From assembly GCF_002091675.1 (NCBI RefSeq), contig NZ_BDAE01000026.1, positions 1 through 64,000 of the forward strand: a DNA stretch of 64,000 nucleotides, given 5' to 3'. The notes beneath the pieces were generated by a model, which saw nothing but the letters and a program-made list of their open reading frames with translations, ran no database searches and was not told where the DNA came from. The DNA is from Pseudomonas luteola NBRC 103146. GTDB taxonomy: Bacteria > Pseudomonadota > Gammaproteobacteria > Pseudomonadales > Pseudomonadaceae. Shown here in pieces: positions 46,347-55,895 of the stretch (position 1 is its first letter; the number at the start of each line of letters is the position of its first letter). A program made the position numbers and the translations under genes.

Positions 46347-47906
46347 ATGGAACTGATAACAAAAACAGGCGGGATCGATACCGCCAAAGCCGTGATTCGC
46401 CTCCACCCGCAGGACGACGTCCTCGTGGCTCTACAGCCGCTGCCGGCAGGGCTTGCCATCGTGGAGGAGCGCGTAACCCTCAGTCAGCCCATTCCCGCAG
46501 GCCACAAGTTCTCGGTGCGCCGGATTGATAGCGGGCAACCGGTGCGCCGCTATGGTCAGATCATCGGCTTTGCCACGACGCTCATCATGCCCGGCGAGCA
46601 CATCCATGTTCATAACCTGGCGATGGGCGAGTTTGCCCGGGATTATGCTTTTGGAGAGGATGCCCACGTGCAGGCCTTTCCCACCGAGGGGCCAATGTTT
46701 CAAGGTATCGTCCGCCCGGATGGTCGTATAGCGACGCGCAACTATATCGGTATCCTGACCTCGGTAAATTGCTCGGCGACTGTAGCTCGGGCAGTGGCTG
46801 ACTATTTTCGGCGGGATATCAATCCGGCCGCTCTGGCGCCTTATCCCAATGTGGATGGCGTCGTTGCGCTGACACACAGCTCCGGCTGCGCTGTGGATTC
46901 AGCAGGCGAGCCTCTGGCCATCTTGCGCCGCACCCTGGGCGGATATGCTGTCCATCCCAATTTCGCGGCGGTCATGGTGATCGGACTTGGCTGCGAAACC
47001 AACCAGATCGAAGGCATGATGGCGGCTCAGGGGCTGGAAGCGACCGCAACACTGCGTACGTTCACCATCCAGGATACGGGAGGTACGGCCAAGACCGTAG
47101 CCAAAGGCATTGCGTATGTGAAAGACCTCTTGAGCGAAGCCAATCGCATCGAGCGCCAGCCTGTGAGTGCCCGTCATTTGATAGTAGGCCTGCAATGCGG
47201 CGGCTCGGATGGCTATTCCGGTATTACCGCCAATCCGGCCCTGGGTAATGCGGTGGACCGATTGGTAGCCTGCGGTGGTACGGCTATCCTATCCGAAACA
47301 CCGGAAATATATGGTGCCGAGCATCTGCTGACCCGTCGGGCTACCAGCCGTGAGGTAGGCGAAAAGCTTATCGAGCGCATCCATTGGTGGGAAGAGTATT
47401 GCCGACGCACGGGAGCGGAAATGAACAACAACCCGTCTGCAGGCAACAAGGCGGGTGGCCTTACGACCATTCTGGAAAAATCGCTTGGCGCGGTAGCGAA
47501 AGCCGGATCAAGTAACTTGATGGCTGTCTATGAATATGCCGAGCCGGTAAGGGCTCAGGGACTGGTGTTCATGGACACGCCCGGCTATGACCCGGTTTCC
47601 GCTACCGGGCAGGTGGCGGGTGGCGCAAATCTTATTGCCTTTACCACCGGACGGGGCTCAGCCTATGGATGCGCACCGGCGCCCTCGATCAAGCTCTCGA
47701 CCAATAATGCCCTCTGGCAGCGTCAGGAAGAGGACATGGACATCAACTGTGGCGAAATCGCGACCGGTACGCTGACCATCGAAGCATCCGGAGCCGAGAT
47801 TTTCGACAAAATGCTAAGGATTGCCTCGGGCGAGCGCAGCAAGAGCGAGCAGCACGGCTATGGGCAGAATGAATTCGTTCCCTGGCATATTGGCGCCATC
47901 ACATAA
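46347..47906 (+). CDS. uxaA: altronate dehydratase (UxaA/GarD family)
   Basis: 519 residues. An N-terminal SAF domain (about 15-90, with PIPAGHKFSVRRIDSGQPV and MPGEHIHVHNLAMGEF) is followed by the catalytic part with GIVRPDGRIATRNYIGIL, NCSATVARAVADYF, THSSGCAVDS and VGLQCGGSDGYSGITANPAL. UxaA dehydrates D-altronate to KDG using a metal ion. It is the last gene of the operon, 18 bases after uxuA. GarD (galactarate dehydratase) is a relative, but context favours altronate. Confidence 0.93.
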   Translation: MELITKTGGIDTAKAVIRLHPQDDVLVALQPLPAGLAIVEERVTLSQPIPAGHKFSVRRIDSGQPVRRYGQIIGFATTLIMPGEHIHVHNLAMGEFARDYAFGEDAHVQAFPTEGPMFQGIVRPDGRIATRNYIGILTSVNCSATVARAVADYFRRDINPAALAPYPNVDGVVALTHSSGCAVDSAGEPLAILRRTLGGYAVHPNFAAVMVIGLGCETNQIEGMMAAQGLEATATLRTFTIQDTGGTAKTVAKGIAYVKDLLSEANRIERQPVSARHLIVGLQCGGSDGYSGITANPALGNAVDRLVACGGTAILSETPEIYGAEHLLTRRATSREVGEKLIERIHWWEEYCRRTGAEMNNNPSAGNKAGGLTTILEKSLGAVAKAGSSNLMAVYEYAEPVRAQGLVFMDTPGYDPVSATGQVAGGANLIAFTTGRGSAYGCAPAPSIKLSTNNALWQRQEEDMDINCGEIATGTLTIEASGAEIFDKMLRIASGERSKSEQHGYGQNEFVPWHIGAIT

Positions 47907-48858
47907 TCTGTTCTGCTGCACGGTGTGATCCTTCCTGTATCGGCACCGGCGGGTCAACCAACAGCCTGCCGGCACTGCCGTGTGAGGCATGCTGACGGTT
48001 GGCCCCTTCAACCGCCGGGTCTATGGCATTTGGCGAGCGCAGCGTGCTGTTGTGTCTAGGACGCATCGACTAATACCGGATAACTATGCCGACTCGGGGC
48101 TGGTGCTGGATGCAGGAGCCGGCGAACCCTTTGGTTAATCCAGGTAGGCCCTGGAGACACGATCGGTAGAATCGAGTGGAGCTCATCGGTAGATCCGCTC
48201 AATTCGCAAATCTATGTGTCGATCATAGCTCCTCGAACAGAACCATACGGTGACGCCTGATCTCCAGAAAAGCAGAAAGGGTGTACGTGGTCCGCGCTGG
48301 ATGCGACAACTGGCCGGATTCTCTGCCAAGTGCCTGCCACCGGTACCAATCCGGTGACGTCAAAATAGGCTGTCGGGTTAGGGCCAGTAGCTTCGTCGCC
48401 GGGTCTGGTTTATGCCGGTTCGATGTCCGGTGACATGGTAGTGCTCGACGCAATACCGGGGCTACTATCTGGAAGTATGCAGTAGCCAGTGCGCCATCGA
48501 TTATAAATGGTTAACTGTTCTGGGGCTCTGGCTATGGTCGCTTCAATTTTGGCAGGCCCTAATAACAAGCTTTATAAGTTCACGCCAGTCGGCTCCGCAC
48601 CAGCTCCGCATTGATCAACGTACAAAGCCTCCTGTCTGACCGCAGGGGGCTTTTCAGAAGAGACCGCACGGCATGCTTTAATGCTGGTTTTATATCTATA
48701 AATAACATTAAATTATATAAATAAGTTTTTGATTTATAAAGATTAAATCTTCTATTCGATCAGATTTGAACAGATCTTTACGTAGCTACCCAGTACTTAA
48801 AAAACCGTTCACTTAACGTTAGATATAGGATCAATTTTTTAGTTTAAATAATTGAAAT
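47907..48858. other. long intergenic region without a recognised gene, AT-rich at its right end
   Basis: About 950 bases follow uxaA. A short hairpin (CCGGCGGG 47946-47953 with CCTGCCGG 47965-47972) may attenuate the operon. No frame in 47990-48620 looks like a known protein; a 76-codon leftward frame at 48223-48453 has no recognisable domain. From about 48680 to 48860 the DNA becomes strikingly AT-rich compared with the rest of the window, a sign of foreign or silenced DNA. Confidence 0.5.
48624..48655 (+). terminator. intrinsic terminator without an adjacent gene
   Basis: AAGCCTCCTG (48625-48634) pairs with CAGGGGGCTT (48643-48652), followed by TTTTCAG. The nearest rightward gene, uxaA, ends about 720 bases upstream, so it may belong to an unseen RNA. 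Confidence 0.65.
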
Positions 48859-49095
48859 TTAAGGATAAAAACGTCCGGCGCAGTAGTCTGCCAAATTAGG
48901 ATCTAGTAGTGCGTAAAATACCTTGAGAGGTCGAAGCGTTCTGTCTCGCGCTCGAATCAAGTGAACCTTCAGGTTAAAGGCCGTCGAGTCGGCCGCGTCG
49001 TGCAACAGGGACTCGATAATTAACCAATACTCAATCAACATGGCATCGTTGCCACCGGTTCGGACAGCTTCATGAAGAGTCCGGCCTACGTTCAT
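48859..49095 (-). CDS. small hypothetical protein
   Basis: 78 residues, MNVGRTLHEAVRTGGNDAML at the start and LDPNLADYCAGRFYP at the end; soluble and helical by composition. No domain recognised. It lies at the edge of an AT-rich stretch and has no strong ribosome site. It may be a real accessory gene; the evidence is its protein-like composition only. Confidence 0.4.
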   Translation of the reverse strand: MNVGRTLHEAVRTGGNDAMLIEYWLIIESLLHDAADSTAFNLKVHLIRARDRTLRPLKVFYALLDPNLADYCAGRFYP

Positions 49096-49209
49096 CGGTT
49101 GTGGCTATGCTGAGTAAGCGTGGCCATCTTGTGGTTGCGGATACTATTCAGGCATTAACTGTGCAGATCGTGTTCGATCACCTGGATATTTCACACCGAT
49201 TTTGGCTGT

Positions 49210-50778
49210 TTATCCTTGCGGCTCGGTAGGCTGCCCAATGCTGTATAACCGGAGCTTGTTGGCAATGGTAGTGTGGGAGACGCCAAGTCGCTTACCCAGT
49301 AAACGACTGCTGGGGTATTGGGTGATCAGCTGTTCCAGCACTGCCTTTTCGAATCGACCAACGATCTGGTCAAGATTACCGTCCAGCGTGAAGTGTCCCA
49401 GCGGTTGTGGGGTGCCGTAATCAGGCAGACGTATGTGCTCAGGTTTAACTACCTTGCCTTCGGCCAAGGAAACCGCTTGAAAGAGTGCATTTTCAAGCTG
49501 ACGCACATTGCCAGGCCAGGGGTAATGGCGTAGTCGCTCGAAGGCGGCAGGGGCCAAAGGCTTGAGCGGGCAGCCGATCTGGCGGCTGGCTTGATCCAGA
49601 AAGTGTTCGACCAGCGGCTCCAGTCCATCCAGGCATTCACGCAAGGGGGGGATGTGCAGCGAAAGCACATTGAGGCGATGGTACAGGTCCTGGCGGAATT
49701 CGCCTTGTACGCATAAATCGGAAAGATCCTGCTGGGTGGCGCAGATGACACGGACGTCCAGGTAGACCTCCTCATCGCTACCCACCCGGCGAAAAATCCC
49801 ATCCTGCAGAAACCGAACCAGTTTGGCTTGAAGGCGCAGACTCATCTCACCCACTTCATCCAGAAATAGCGTGCCACCGGCGGTAAGCTCAAGCAGTCCA
49901 AGCTTGCCCTCTGGCCGAGCCCCTTCGAATGCACCAGCGCTGTATCCAAACAGTTCCGTCTCAGCCATCGACTCGGGCAGACCCGCACAGTTGAGCACCA
50001 TGAAGGGGGCTTGACCGCGAGGGCTCGCCAAGTGGCAGGCCCGCGCCAGCAGCTCTTTGCCGGTACCGGTTTCGCCGGTAATCAGCAGCGGCGCATCAAG
50101 AGGAGCCATGCGTCGCGCCTCCCGGACGACAGCAGCCATGGACCTGGAGCTCTGGAAGATGCTGTCAAACCCTCGCAGCTCCTGCTTGCGTACCTGATAG
50201 ATACGCTCGCCCACCTGATCGGCACGGTGCAGCGTCAGTACGGCGCCCGCCAGGGCCTCGCTGTCGTCATGCCCGGTCTGCAGGGGTGTGATATCGGCGA
50301 GAAAAACATCGCCCTTGATCTGAATACGCAAACCATTGAGCCGGGATTTGTTGGCACGAACCAGCTCAGGCAGGTCCAGCTCATCCACATATTTAGAGAG
50401 TGCCATTCCGGGCACCTCGTCCACTCGGGCACCCAATAGCTGCGCTGCTGCGCGGTTGGCTGCAACGATATGGCCAGCCATATCAATCGACAGCACGGGA
50501 AACTCCAACGCGCCGAGCAGCGTATTGAGTTCCAGGTGGCGACGCTCGCTGGGCATGAGGCTGATACGCCAGATATCGAAAACACCGGGGATGGCCGCGA
50601 GCTTGGATCGCAGTGCTTGGAATTGCAGATTGATCAGATTAGGGCAGTAGAGATAGACCGTATTGCCTTGGTCGCCTCCCACCTCGCCACGGGCCACGTT
50701 AATCCCGTAGTCAGCCAACAGATTGAGCATGTCGCGCAGAATGCCTACGCGGTTCTGACACAAAACTTTGATTCGCAT
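49210..50778 (-). CDS. phhR: PhhR, TyrR-like regulator of aromatic amino acid catabolism
   Basis: 522 residues. ACT domain (about 1-75, MRIKVLCQNRVGILRDMLNL), PAS domain (about 80-190), AAA+ domain (about 205-435) with Walker A GETGTGKELLARA and Walker B GGTLFLDEVGEM, and a C-terminal helix-turn-helix (LGKRLGVSHTTIANKLRLY). The loop that contacts sigma-54 in other enhancer-binding proteins reads GAFEGA instead of GAFTGA, as expected of TyrR-type proteins. It is divergent from phhABC and should activate it in response to phenylalanine or tyrosine. Confidence 0.95.
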   Translation of the reverse strand: MRIKVLCQNRVGILRDMLNLLADYGINVARGEVGGDQGNTVYLYCPNLINLQFQALRSKLAAIPGVFDIWRISLMPSERRHLELNTLLGALEFPVLSIDMAGHIVAANRAAAQLLGARVDEVPGMALSKYVDELDLPELVRANKSRLNGLRIQIKGDVFLADITPLQTGHDDSEALAGAVLTLHRADQVGERIYQVRKQELRGFDSIFQSSRSMAAVVREARRMAPLDAPLLITGETGTGKELLARACHLASPRGQAPFMVLNCAGLPESMAETELFGYSAGAFEGARPEGKLGLLELTAGGTLFLDEVGEMSLRLQAKLVRFLQDGIFRRVGSDEEVYLDVRVICATQQDLSDLCVQGEFRQDLYHRLNVLSLHIPPLRECLDGLEPLVEHFLDQASRQIGCPLKPLAPAAFERLRHYPWPGNVRQLENALFQAVSLAEGKVVKPEHIRLPDYGTPQPLGHFTLDGNLDQIVGRFEKAVLEQLITQYPSSRLLGKRLGVSHTTIANKLRLYSIGQPTEPQG

Positions 50779-50920
50779 CGAGCGGGCCCATTGTTGTGAT
50801 TATAGCGGGCGGTGCAGCCAATTTTTTCAGTAGGCCGCAAGCTGAGTGTCAAGAATATGTGCCAGATAGGCCCTTTATCAAGTAAACCGCATAGCCTGAA
50901 GTGAACCCTTAACAGTTTGC

Positions 50921-50938
50921 TGTAAAGATTTTCTTACG
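50921..50938. promoter_or_regulatory. TyrR/PhhR box
   Basis: TGTAAA-GATTTT-CTTACG matches TGTAAA-N6-TTTACA in its left half fully and 4 of 6 bases on the right. It lies 119-136 bases before phhA in the divergent control region. Confidence 0.55.
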
Positions 50939-51056
50939 AATCATCCAGGCAAAATATGCCGCCTTGATCTTTTAGCCTTATACATACAGACCGTCTTCGC
51001 GCTATTGCTAGAGCCATACAACAAGACCCAGCGGCATCCGCCGTCAAGGAGGCTAC

Positions 51057-51842
51057 ATGAAAAGTACGCAGTACGTGGCGAGAAAACCGGATGAGTCTGG
51101 TTTTATCCATTACTCGGATGACGAACACGGTGTATGGAATACGCTGATCACTCGGCAGTTGAAGGTGATTGAAGGCAAGGCCTGCCAGGAATACCTGGAC
51201 GGTATTACCCAGCTTGATCTGCCTATGGACCGCATACCCCAGTTGTCCGAAGTCAACCGCGTACTGGAACGCACCACGGGCTGGCGCGTGGCACAGGTGC
51301 CAGCGTTGATCCCTTTCGAGACGTTTTTCGCCTTGTTGGCTAGCCAGCAGTTTCCAGTCGCCACGTTCATTCGAACCCGGGAAGAGCTGGACTACTTGCA
51401 GGAGCCCGATATCTTCCATGAAATCTTTGGCCATTGTCCGCTGCTGACCAATCCCTGGTTTGCCGAATTCACCCATACCTACGGCAAGTTGGGGCTCGCT
51501 GCCTCCAAGGAAGAGCGCATCTTCCTGGCGCGCCTGTACTGGATGACCATTGAGTTTGGACTGGTGGATACGCTGATGGGACGTAAGATCTATGGAGGCG
51601 GTATCCTGTCATCGCCCAAGGAGACGGTGTATTCGCTTTCGGCCGAACCCGAGCACCTGCCGTTCGACCCCATCGAGGCCATGCGTACCCCGTATCGAAT
51701 CGATATTCTGCAACCCGTCTATTTCGTGTTGCCTGAACTCAAGCGGCTATTCCAGGTCGCTCATGAAGACATCATGGGCATGGTTCGCGAGGCCATGCAG
51801 CTCGGGCTTCACAAACCCCGCTTTTCGCCCAAAGCAGCCTGA
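51057..51842 (+). CDS. phhA: phenylalanine 4-monooxygenase
   Basis: 261 residues, the normal length of bacterial PhhA without a regulatory domain. The non-haem iron ligands His121 and His126 in [13 protein letters not shown] and Glu166 in [11 protein letters not shown] are present. It hydroxylates phenylalanine to tyrosine with tetrahydropterin and O2. Strong ribosome site AAGGAGG. It heads phhABC. Confidence 0.97.
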   Translation: MKSTQYVARKPDESGFIHYSDDEHGVWNTLITRQLKVIEGKACQEYLDGITQLDLPMDRIPQLSEVNRVLERTTGWRVAQVPALIPFETFFALLASQQFPVATFIRTREELDYLQEPDIFHEIFGHCPLLTNPWFAEFTHTYGKLGLAASKEERIFLARLYWMTIEFGLVDTLMGRKIYGGGILSSPKETVYSLSAEPEHLPFDPIEAMRTPYRIDILQPVYFVLPELKRLFQVAHEDIMGMVREAMQLGLHKPRFSPKAA

Positions 51843-51859
51843 TATTACAAGGAGAAGAC

Positions 51860-52222
51860 ATGACTGCTACCGCTCTGAAACAAGGCCACTGCGAAGCCTG
51901 TAGCGCCGATGCCCCCAAAGTCAGCGAAGAAGAGCTGGCGGAGCTGATTCGGCAGATTCCGGACTGGAACATTGAAGTGCGTGACGGAATCATGCAGCTC
52001 GAAAAGGTCTTCCGCTTCAAGAATTTTCGCCATGCGCTGGCGTTCACCAATGCCGTTGGCGCTATTGCTGAGGAAGAAGGGCATCATCCCGGCCTCTTGA
52101 CCGAATGGGGCAAGGTGACGGTGACCTGGTGGAGCCATTCGATCAAAGGACTTCATCGCAACGATTTCATCATGGCGGCCCGCACGGACGAGGTGGCGGC
52201 TACAGCGGAGGGGCGCAAGTGA
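51860..52222 (+). CDS. phhB: 4a-hydroxytetrahydrobiopterin dehydratase
   Basis: 120 residues. The PCD/DCoH signature is clear: [40 protein letters not shown] with the catalytic His-His pair, and [14 protein letters not shown]. It regenerates the pterin cofactor after PhhA. An N-terminal CEACSADAP stretch is common in pseudomonad copies. Its stop overlaps the phhC start as GTGA, and it follows phhA by 17 bases with an AAGGAGAAG ribosome site. Confidence 0.96.
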   Translation: MTATALKQGHCEACSADAPKVSEEELAELIRQIPDWNIEVRDGIMQLEKVFRFKNFRHALAFTNAVGAIAEEEGHHPGLLTEWGKVTVTWWSHSIKGLHRNDFIMAARTDEVAATAEGRK

Positions 52223-53415
52223 GCCATTTTAAGACGGTCGACTGGGTAGCCGGCGACCCGATCATGGGGCTGCTTGAAGCGTTTCGAGCCGATCCTAACC
52301 CCGCCAAGCTGGATCTGGGCGTAGGCGTATATAAGGATCGGCAAGGCCTTACTCCCATTCCCAAAGCCGTCAAACTGGCGGAGCAGGCATTGATCGGCAA
52401 CGAACAGACCAAGAGCTATGTTGGCGGCCACGGCGATGTGAGCTTCGGGACCTACCTGCTGCACCTTGTTCTAGGTGCACATAGCGCGGTAATCGATGAC
52501 AAACGGGCCGGCTGTACCCAGACCGTCGGTGGTACAGGAGCCCTGCGGCTAACAGGGGAGTTCATTGCGCAGTGTCTGCCAGGCAAGGGCGTCTGGTTGA
52601 GTCAGCCAACCTGGCCGATTCACGAAACGCTGTTCAGGGCCGCCGGGCTCGCCGTGCAGCATTACCCCTATGTGGGAGCAGATAACCGTCTTGATGTAGC
52701 CGGTATGCTCGAAGCCATGCGGCAGATTCCCAAAGGTGACGTCATCCTGTTGCACGCTTGTTGTCATAATCCGACTGGCTTCGATTTGAGTCGAGCCGAT
52801 TGGCAGCAGGTATTGGGGATCGTAAAGGAGCGCGAGCTGCTGCCCTTGTTCGACTTTGCCTATCAGGGGTTTGGCGATGGGCTGGAAGAAGACGCCTGGG
52901 CTGTCAGGTTATTTGCCCAGGCGTTGCCAGAGCTTTTGATTACCAGCTCCTGCTCGAAGAACTTTGGTCTGTACCGTGAACGTACGGGAGGGCTGATCGT
53001 GGTGGCGGAAGATGCAGATCGTCTTCTGGCCGTACGCAGCCAGCTCGCCTCGATTGCCCGTAATCTCTGGTCTACGCCACCTTCCCATGGTGCGGCGGTC
53101 GTGGCCGAGATCCTGGGTACTGCTTCATTGCGCACAATGTGGGAAGAAGAAGTCAATGCCATGCGCACGCGTATCACGAGCTTGCGCAAGGGACTGGTCG
53201 AAGCACTGATCCCTTTTGGCTTGAACGAGCGCTTTGCTCATATTGCCGAGCAGCGCGGTATGTTCTCGTATACAGGACTCACCGCTGAGCAGGTCGCACA
53301 GCTCAAGGCGCGTTATAGCGTTTATCTCGTCAGTAGCGGCAGGGCCAATGTCGCCGGGCTGGACGAGAACCGGCTCGATGAACTGGCACGTGCGATTGCC
53401 GAGGTCTCTCGGTAG
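52219..53415 (+). CDS. phhC: aromatic amino acid aminotransferase
   Basis: 398 residues from a GTG at 52219 with GGAGGGG upstream, overlapping the phhB stop. Class I aminotransferase features: [18 protein letters not shown], the pyridoxal-phosphate contacts [10 protein letters not shown] and [14 protein letters not shown], the Schiff-base Lys in [17 protein letters not shown], and the C-terminal Arg in [12 protein letters not shown]. It transaminates tyrosine and phenylalanine to their keto acids, completing the phh pathway. A terminator follows. Confidence 0.95.
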   Translation: MSHFKTVDWVAGDPIMGLLEAFRADPNPAKLDLGVGVYKDRQGLTPIPKAVKLAEQALIGNEQTKSYVGGHGDVSFGTYLLHLVLGAHSAVIDDKRAGCTQTVGGTGALRLTGEFIAQCLPGKGVWLSQPTWPIHETLFRAAGLAVQHYPYVGADNRLDVAGMLEAMRQIPKGDVILLHACCHNPTGFDLSRADWQQVLGIVKERELLPLFDFAYQGFGDGLEEDAWAVRLFAQALPELLITSSCSKNFGLYRERTGGLIVVAEDADRLLAVRSQLASIARNLWSTPPSHGAAVVAEILGTASLRTMWEEEVNAMRTRITSLRKGLVEALIPFGLNERFAHIAEQRGMFSYTGLTAEQVAQLKARYSVYLVSSGRANVAGLDENRLDELARAIAEVSR

Positions 53416-53418
53416 CGG

Positions 53419-53442
53419 AAAAGCCGGCAATCGCCGGCTTTT
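53419..53442. terminator. bidirectional intrinsic terminator
   Basis: AAAAGCCGGC-AATC-GCCGGCTTTT, a perfect 10-bp stem between phhC and the convergent SDR gene, with T runs in both directions. Confidence 0.9.
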
Positions 53443-53445
53443 CTT

Positions 53446-54234
53446 TCAGAACGTACCCTGGTAATGCCCTCCATCGAGCAACACGTTCTGGCCGGTCATG
53501 TAACTCGCATGTTGGCTGCATAGGAAAGCGCACACCGCACCGAATTCATCTGCCGTGCCGAAGCGTCTGGCGGGGACCGTCTGTAATCGCTGCTGAACAA
53601 TATCTGCCACCGGCTTTCCAGCAGACTGTGCAGAACGCTCCAGTGTGTTTTGTAGCCGATCGGTATCGAAAGAGCCTGGCAGAAGGTTGTTGATCGTAAC
53701 GTTGCGCTCCGCCAGACGAGCCTGACGCGCAAGCCCGGCGACAAACCCCGTCAGGCCGCTGCGTGCGCCATTGGACAAGCCTAGAATATCGATAGGCGCC
53801 TTGACGGCAGAGGACGTGATATTCACGACACGACCGAATCCTCGCTCCGCCATGCCATCAACGGTTGCCTTGATCAGCTCGATGGGCGTGAGCATATTGG
53901 TCTCGACGGCGCTCAGCCAGTCCTCCCGCGTCCAGTCACGAAAGTCTCCCGGCGGAGGTCCGCCTGCGTTGTTCACAAGGATGTCGACCTGTGGACATTG
54001 AGTCAGGAGTGCCTGTCTGACGTTTTCATCACTGATATCGCCTGCGACACAGCGGACCTCAATAGCAGGATTGAGCGAGCGTAAAAATGTGGCGGTCTCC
54101 TCCAGTGCTTCAAGGCCGCGTGCATTGATTACCAGGTTGACGCCTTCCTGAGCTAACGCGCTGGCACAGCCTTTACCCAGCCCCTTGCTGGCAGCACATA
54201 CCACTGCCCAGCGTCCCGAAATGCCTAAATCCAT
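53446..54234 (-). CDS. atypical SDR family protein lacking the Tyr-Lys pair
   Basis: 262 residues from the ATG at 54234 with GGAGGAAG upstream. The cofactor loop ASKGLGKGCASALA, NNAGGPPPGDF and the Ser of NITSSAVKAP fit an SDR. Where YxxxK is expected the sequence reads ILGLSNGARSGLTGFV, so both catalytic Tyr and Lys are absent. A C-terminal CSQHASYMTGQNVLLDGGHY is typical of the fold. I recall a divergent bacterial SDR group with LSNxxRxG at this place. It may use another mechanism or be non-enzymatic. Confidence 0.85.
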   Translation of the reverse strand: MDLGISGRWAVVCAASKGLGKGCASALAQEGVNLVINARGLEALEETATFLRSLNPAIEVRCVAGDISDENVRQALLTQCPQVDILVNNAGGPPPGDFRDWTREDWLSAVETNMLTPIELIKATVDGMAERGFGRVVNITSSAVKAPIDILGLSNGARSGLTGFVAGLARQARLAERNVTINNLLPGSFDTDRLQNTLERSAQSAGKPVADIVQQRLQTVPARRFGTADEFGAVCAFLCSQHASYMTGQNVLLDGGHYQGTF

Positions 54235-54313
54235 TGCTCTTCCTCCGGTTGCGAACACGCAAGATCGGAGCATTAGGCTACAGCGGGAGGGAAAAGTTGA
54301 TACAGAGGAGGAG

Positions 54314-54335
54314 CCTGGACCCTTACGGGTCCAGG
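54314..54335. terminator. hairpin after the permease gene
   Basis: Perfect 9-bp stem CCTGGACCC / GGGTCCAGG with loop TTAC, just past the aroP stop on the leftward strand. No T run follows, so termination may be partial. Confidence 0.5.
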
Positions 54336-54343
54336 TGTCTGGC

Positions 54344-55765
54344 TTAGTCAGCCGAAGTGGCTGCCAGCGAAGGTTCTGCGGGGTTGGCGTCCGGCTTACG
54401 TTTGAGGCGATAACACGCCACCATGATGACCAGCCATACCGGAATGGCGTAGACCGAGATATTGATGCCGGGAATCAACAGCATGGTGCCCAGGATGAAG
54501 ACTACAAACGCCAGGCACAGGTAGTTCCCATAGGGATACCAGAACGCCTTGAACGCCGTGCTGACACCCTGGCGCTTCATCTGCGCACGAAACTTCAGAT
54601 GCGCCAGGCTGATCATCGCCCAGTTGATTACCAGCGTTGCCACTACCAGCGACATCAGGAGCTCAAGCGCCTGCTGCGGCATCAGATAATTGACAACTAC
54701 CGCCAGGAAGGTAATGGCGGCCGAGAACAGAAGGGCACTTACCGGTACGCCGCGAGTATCGACCTTGGCCAGGAAACGAGGCGCATCGCCTTGCTCAGCC
54801 AGACCCAACAGCATGCGTCCGTTACAGTAGCAACCACTGTTGTAGACGGACAACGCTGCGGTCAGTACGACAAAGTTCAGGATGTGGGCCGCTGCATCAC
54901 TGCCAATCAGAGAGAAGATCTGGACAAAGGGACTACCGCTGTACGCATCGCCGGAGGCAGTCAGCGTCTGTACCAGCGAATCCCAGGGCTTGAGTGAAAG
55001 CAGAATGATCAGGGCGCCGACATAAAAGATCAGGATACGGTAGATCACCTGGTTGATGGCTTTGGGAATGACTTTCTTGGGCTCCGAGGCTTCGGCGGCG
55101 GTAAAGCCCAGCATTTCCAGGCCACCAAACGAGAACATGATAATGGCCATGGACATGACCAATCCCTGAATGCCGTGGGGGAAGAAGCCGCCATGCGACC
55201 ACAGGTTGCTGACAGAAGCCTGTGGGTCACTGCCACCGATAAGCAGGTAAGTTCCCAGCAGGATCATGCCGATGATGGCAACCACTTTGATGATCGCAAA
55301 CCAGAACTCGGCCTCGCCGAACAGTTTCACATTGGCCAGGTTAATGGCATTGACCAGCAGGAAAAAGAAGGCGGCGCTGGCCCAAGTGGGTATCTCCGGC
55401 CACCAGTAGTGAATGTACTTGCCAACCGCCGTCAGCTCGGACATGCCTACCAGGATATAGAGAACCCAGCAGTTCCAGCCTGACAGAAAGCCGGCAAAGC
55501 CTCCCCAGTATCGATGAGCGAAGTGGCTGAACGAGCCGGCTACAGGTTCCTCGACAATCATCTCGCCCAGTTGGCGCATGATGAGAAAGGCAATAAATCC
55601 CGCCAGGGCATAGCCCAGGATCATGGAAGGGCCGGCCGACTGCATGACGCCTGCCGAGCCAAGAAACAAACCAGTACCAATAGCGCCACCCAGGGCTATC
55701 AATTGGATATGGCGATTTTTCAGGCCACGTTTGAGTGTACCCGATTGGGTGTTACGACCAACCAT
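54344..55765 (-). CDS. aroP: amino acid permease, AroP/PheP type
   Basis: 473 residues with 12 predicted transmembrane helices and GAGGA eight bases upstream. The APC-family opening LKNRHIQLIALGGAIGTGLF, then RQLGEMIVEEPVAGSFSHFA and FSFGGLEMLGFTAAEASEPK, match the aromatic and related amino acid permeases of enterobacteria and pseudomonads. With phhABC close by, phenylalanine/tyrosine uptake is likely, though other members carry different amino acids. Import is driven by protons. Confidence 0.9.
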   Translation of the reverse strand: MVGRNTQSGTLKRGLKNRHIQLIALGGAIGTGLFLGSAGVMQSAGPSMILGYALAGFIAFLIMRQLGEMIVEEPVAGSFSHFAHRYWGGFAGFLSGWNCWVLYILVGMSELTAVGKYIHYWWPEIPTWASAAFFFLLVNAINLANVKLFGEAEFWFAIIKVVAIIGMILLGTYLLIGGSDPQASVSNLWSHGGFFPHGIQGLVMSMAIIMFSFGGLEMLGFTAAEASEPKKVIPKAINQVIYRILIFYVGALIILLSLKPWDSLVQTLTASGDAYSGSPFVQIFSLIGSDAAAHILNFVVLTAALSVYNSGCYCNGRMLLGLAEQGDAPRFLAKVDTRGVPVSALLFSAAITFLAVVVNYLMPQQALELLMSLVVATLVINWAMISLAHLKFRAQMKRQGVSTAFKAFWYPYGNYLCLAFVVFILGTMLLIPGINISVYAIPVWLVIMVACYRLKRKPDANPAEPSLAATSAD

Positions 55766-55895
55766 TTAAACGTCCTCACGCAAGGTGTTGTTATTGTGCG
55801 GTGTGAAGCGTGTCTATGCGAAGGCCAAACTAGGTAAAAATGTCGCAGGTACTCCGCCTTTTATCGGTTGAAGCACTCTTTTGAGGAGTACACCT

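Noticed and set aside
48578-48602. Sequence resembling a tRNA 3' end (GTTCACGCC ... GCACCA)
   Set aside because: No matching 5' acceptor strand, anticodon arm or D arm could be found upstream.
50779-51056. Possible sigma-54 promoter (TGGCAC on the leftward strand near 50850)
   Set aside because: The -12 GC element is missing at the required spacing.
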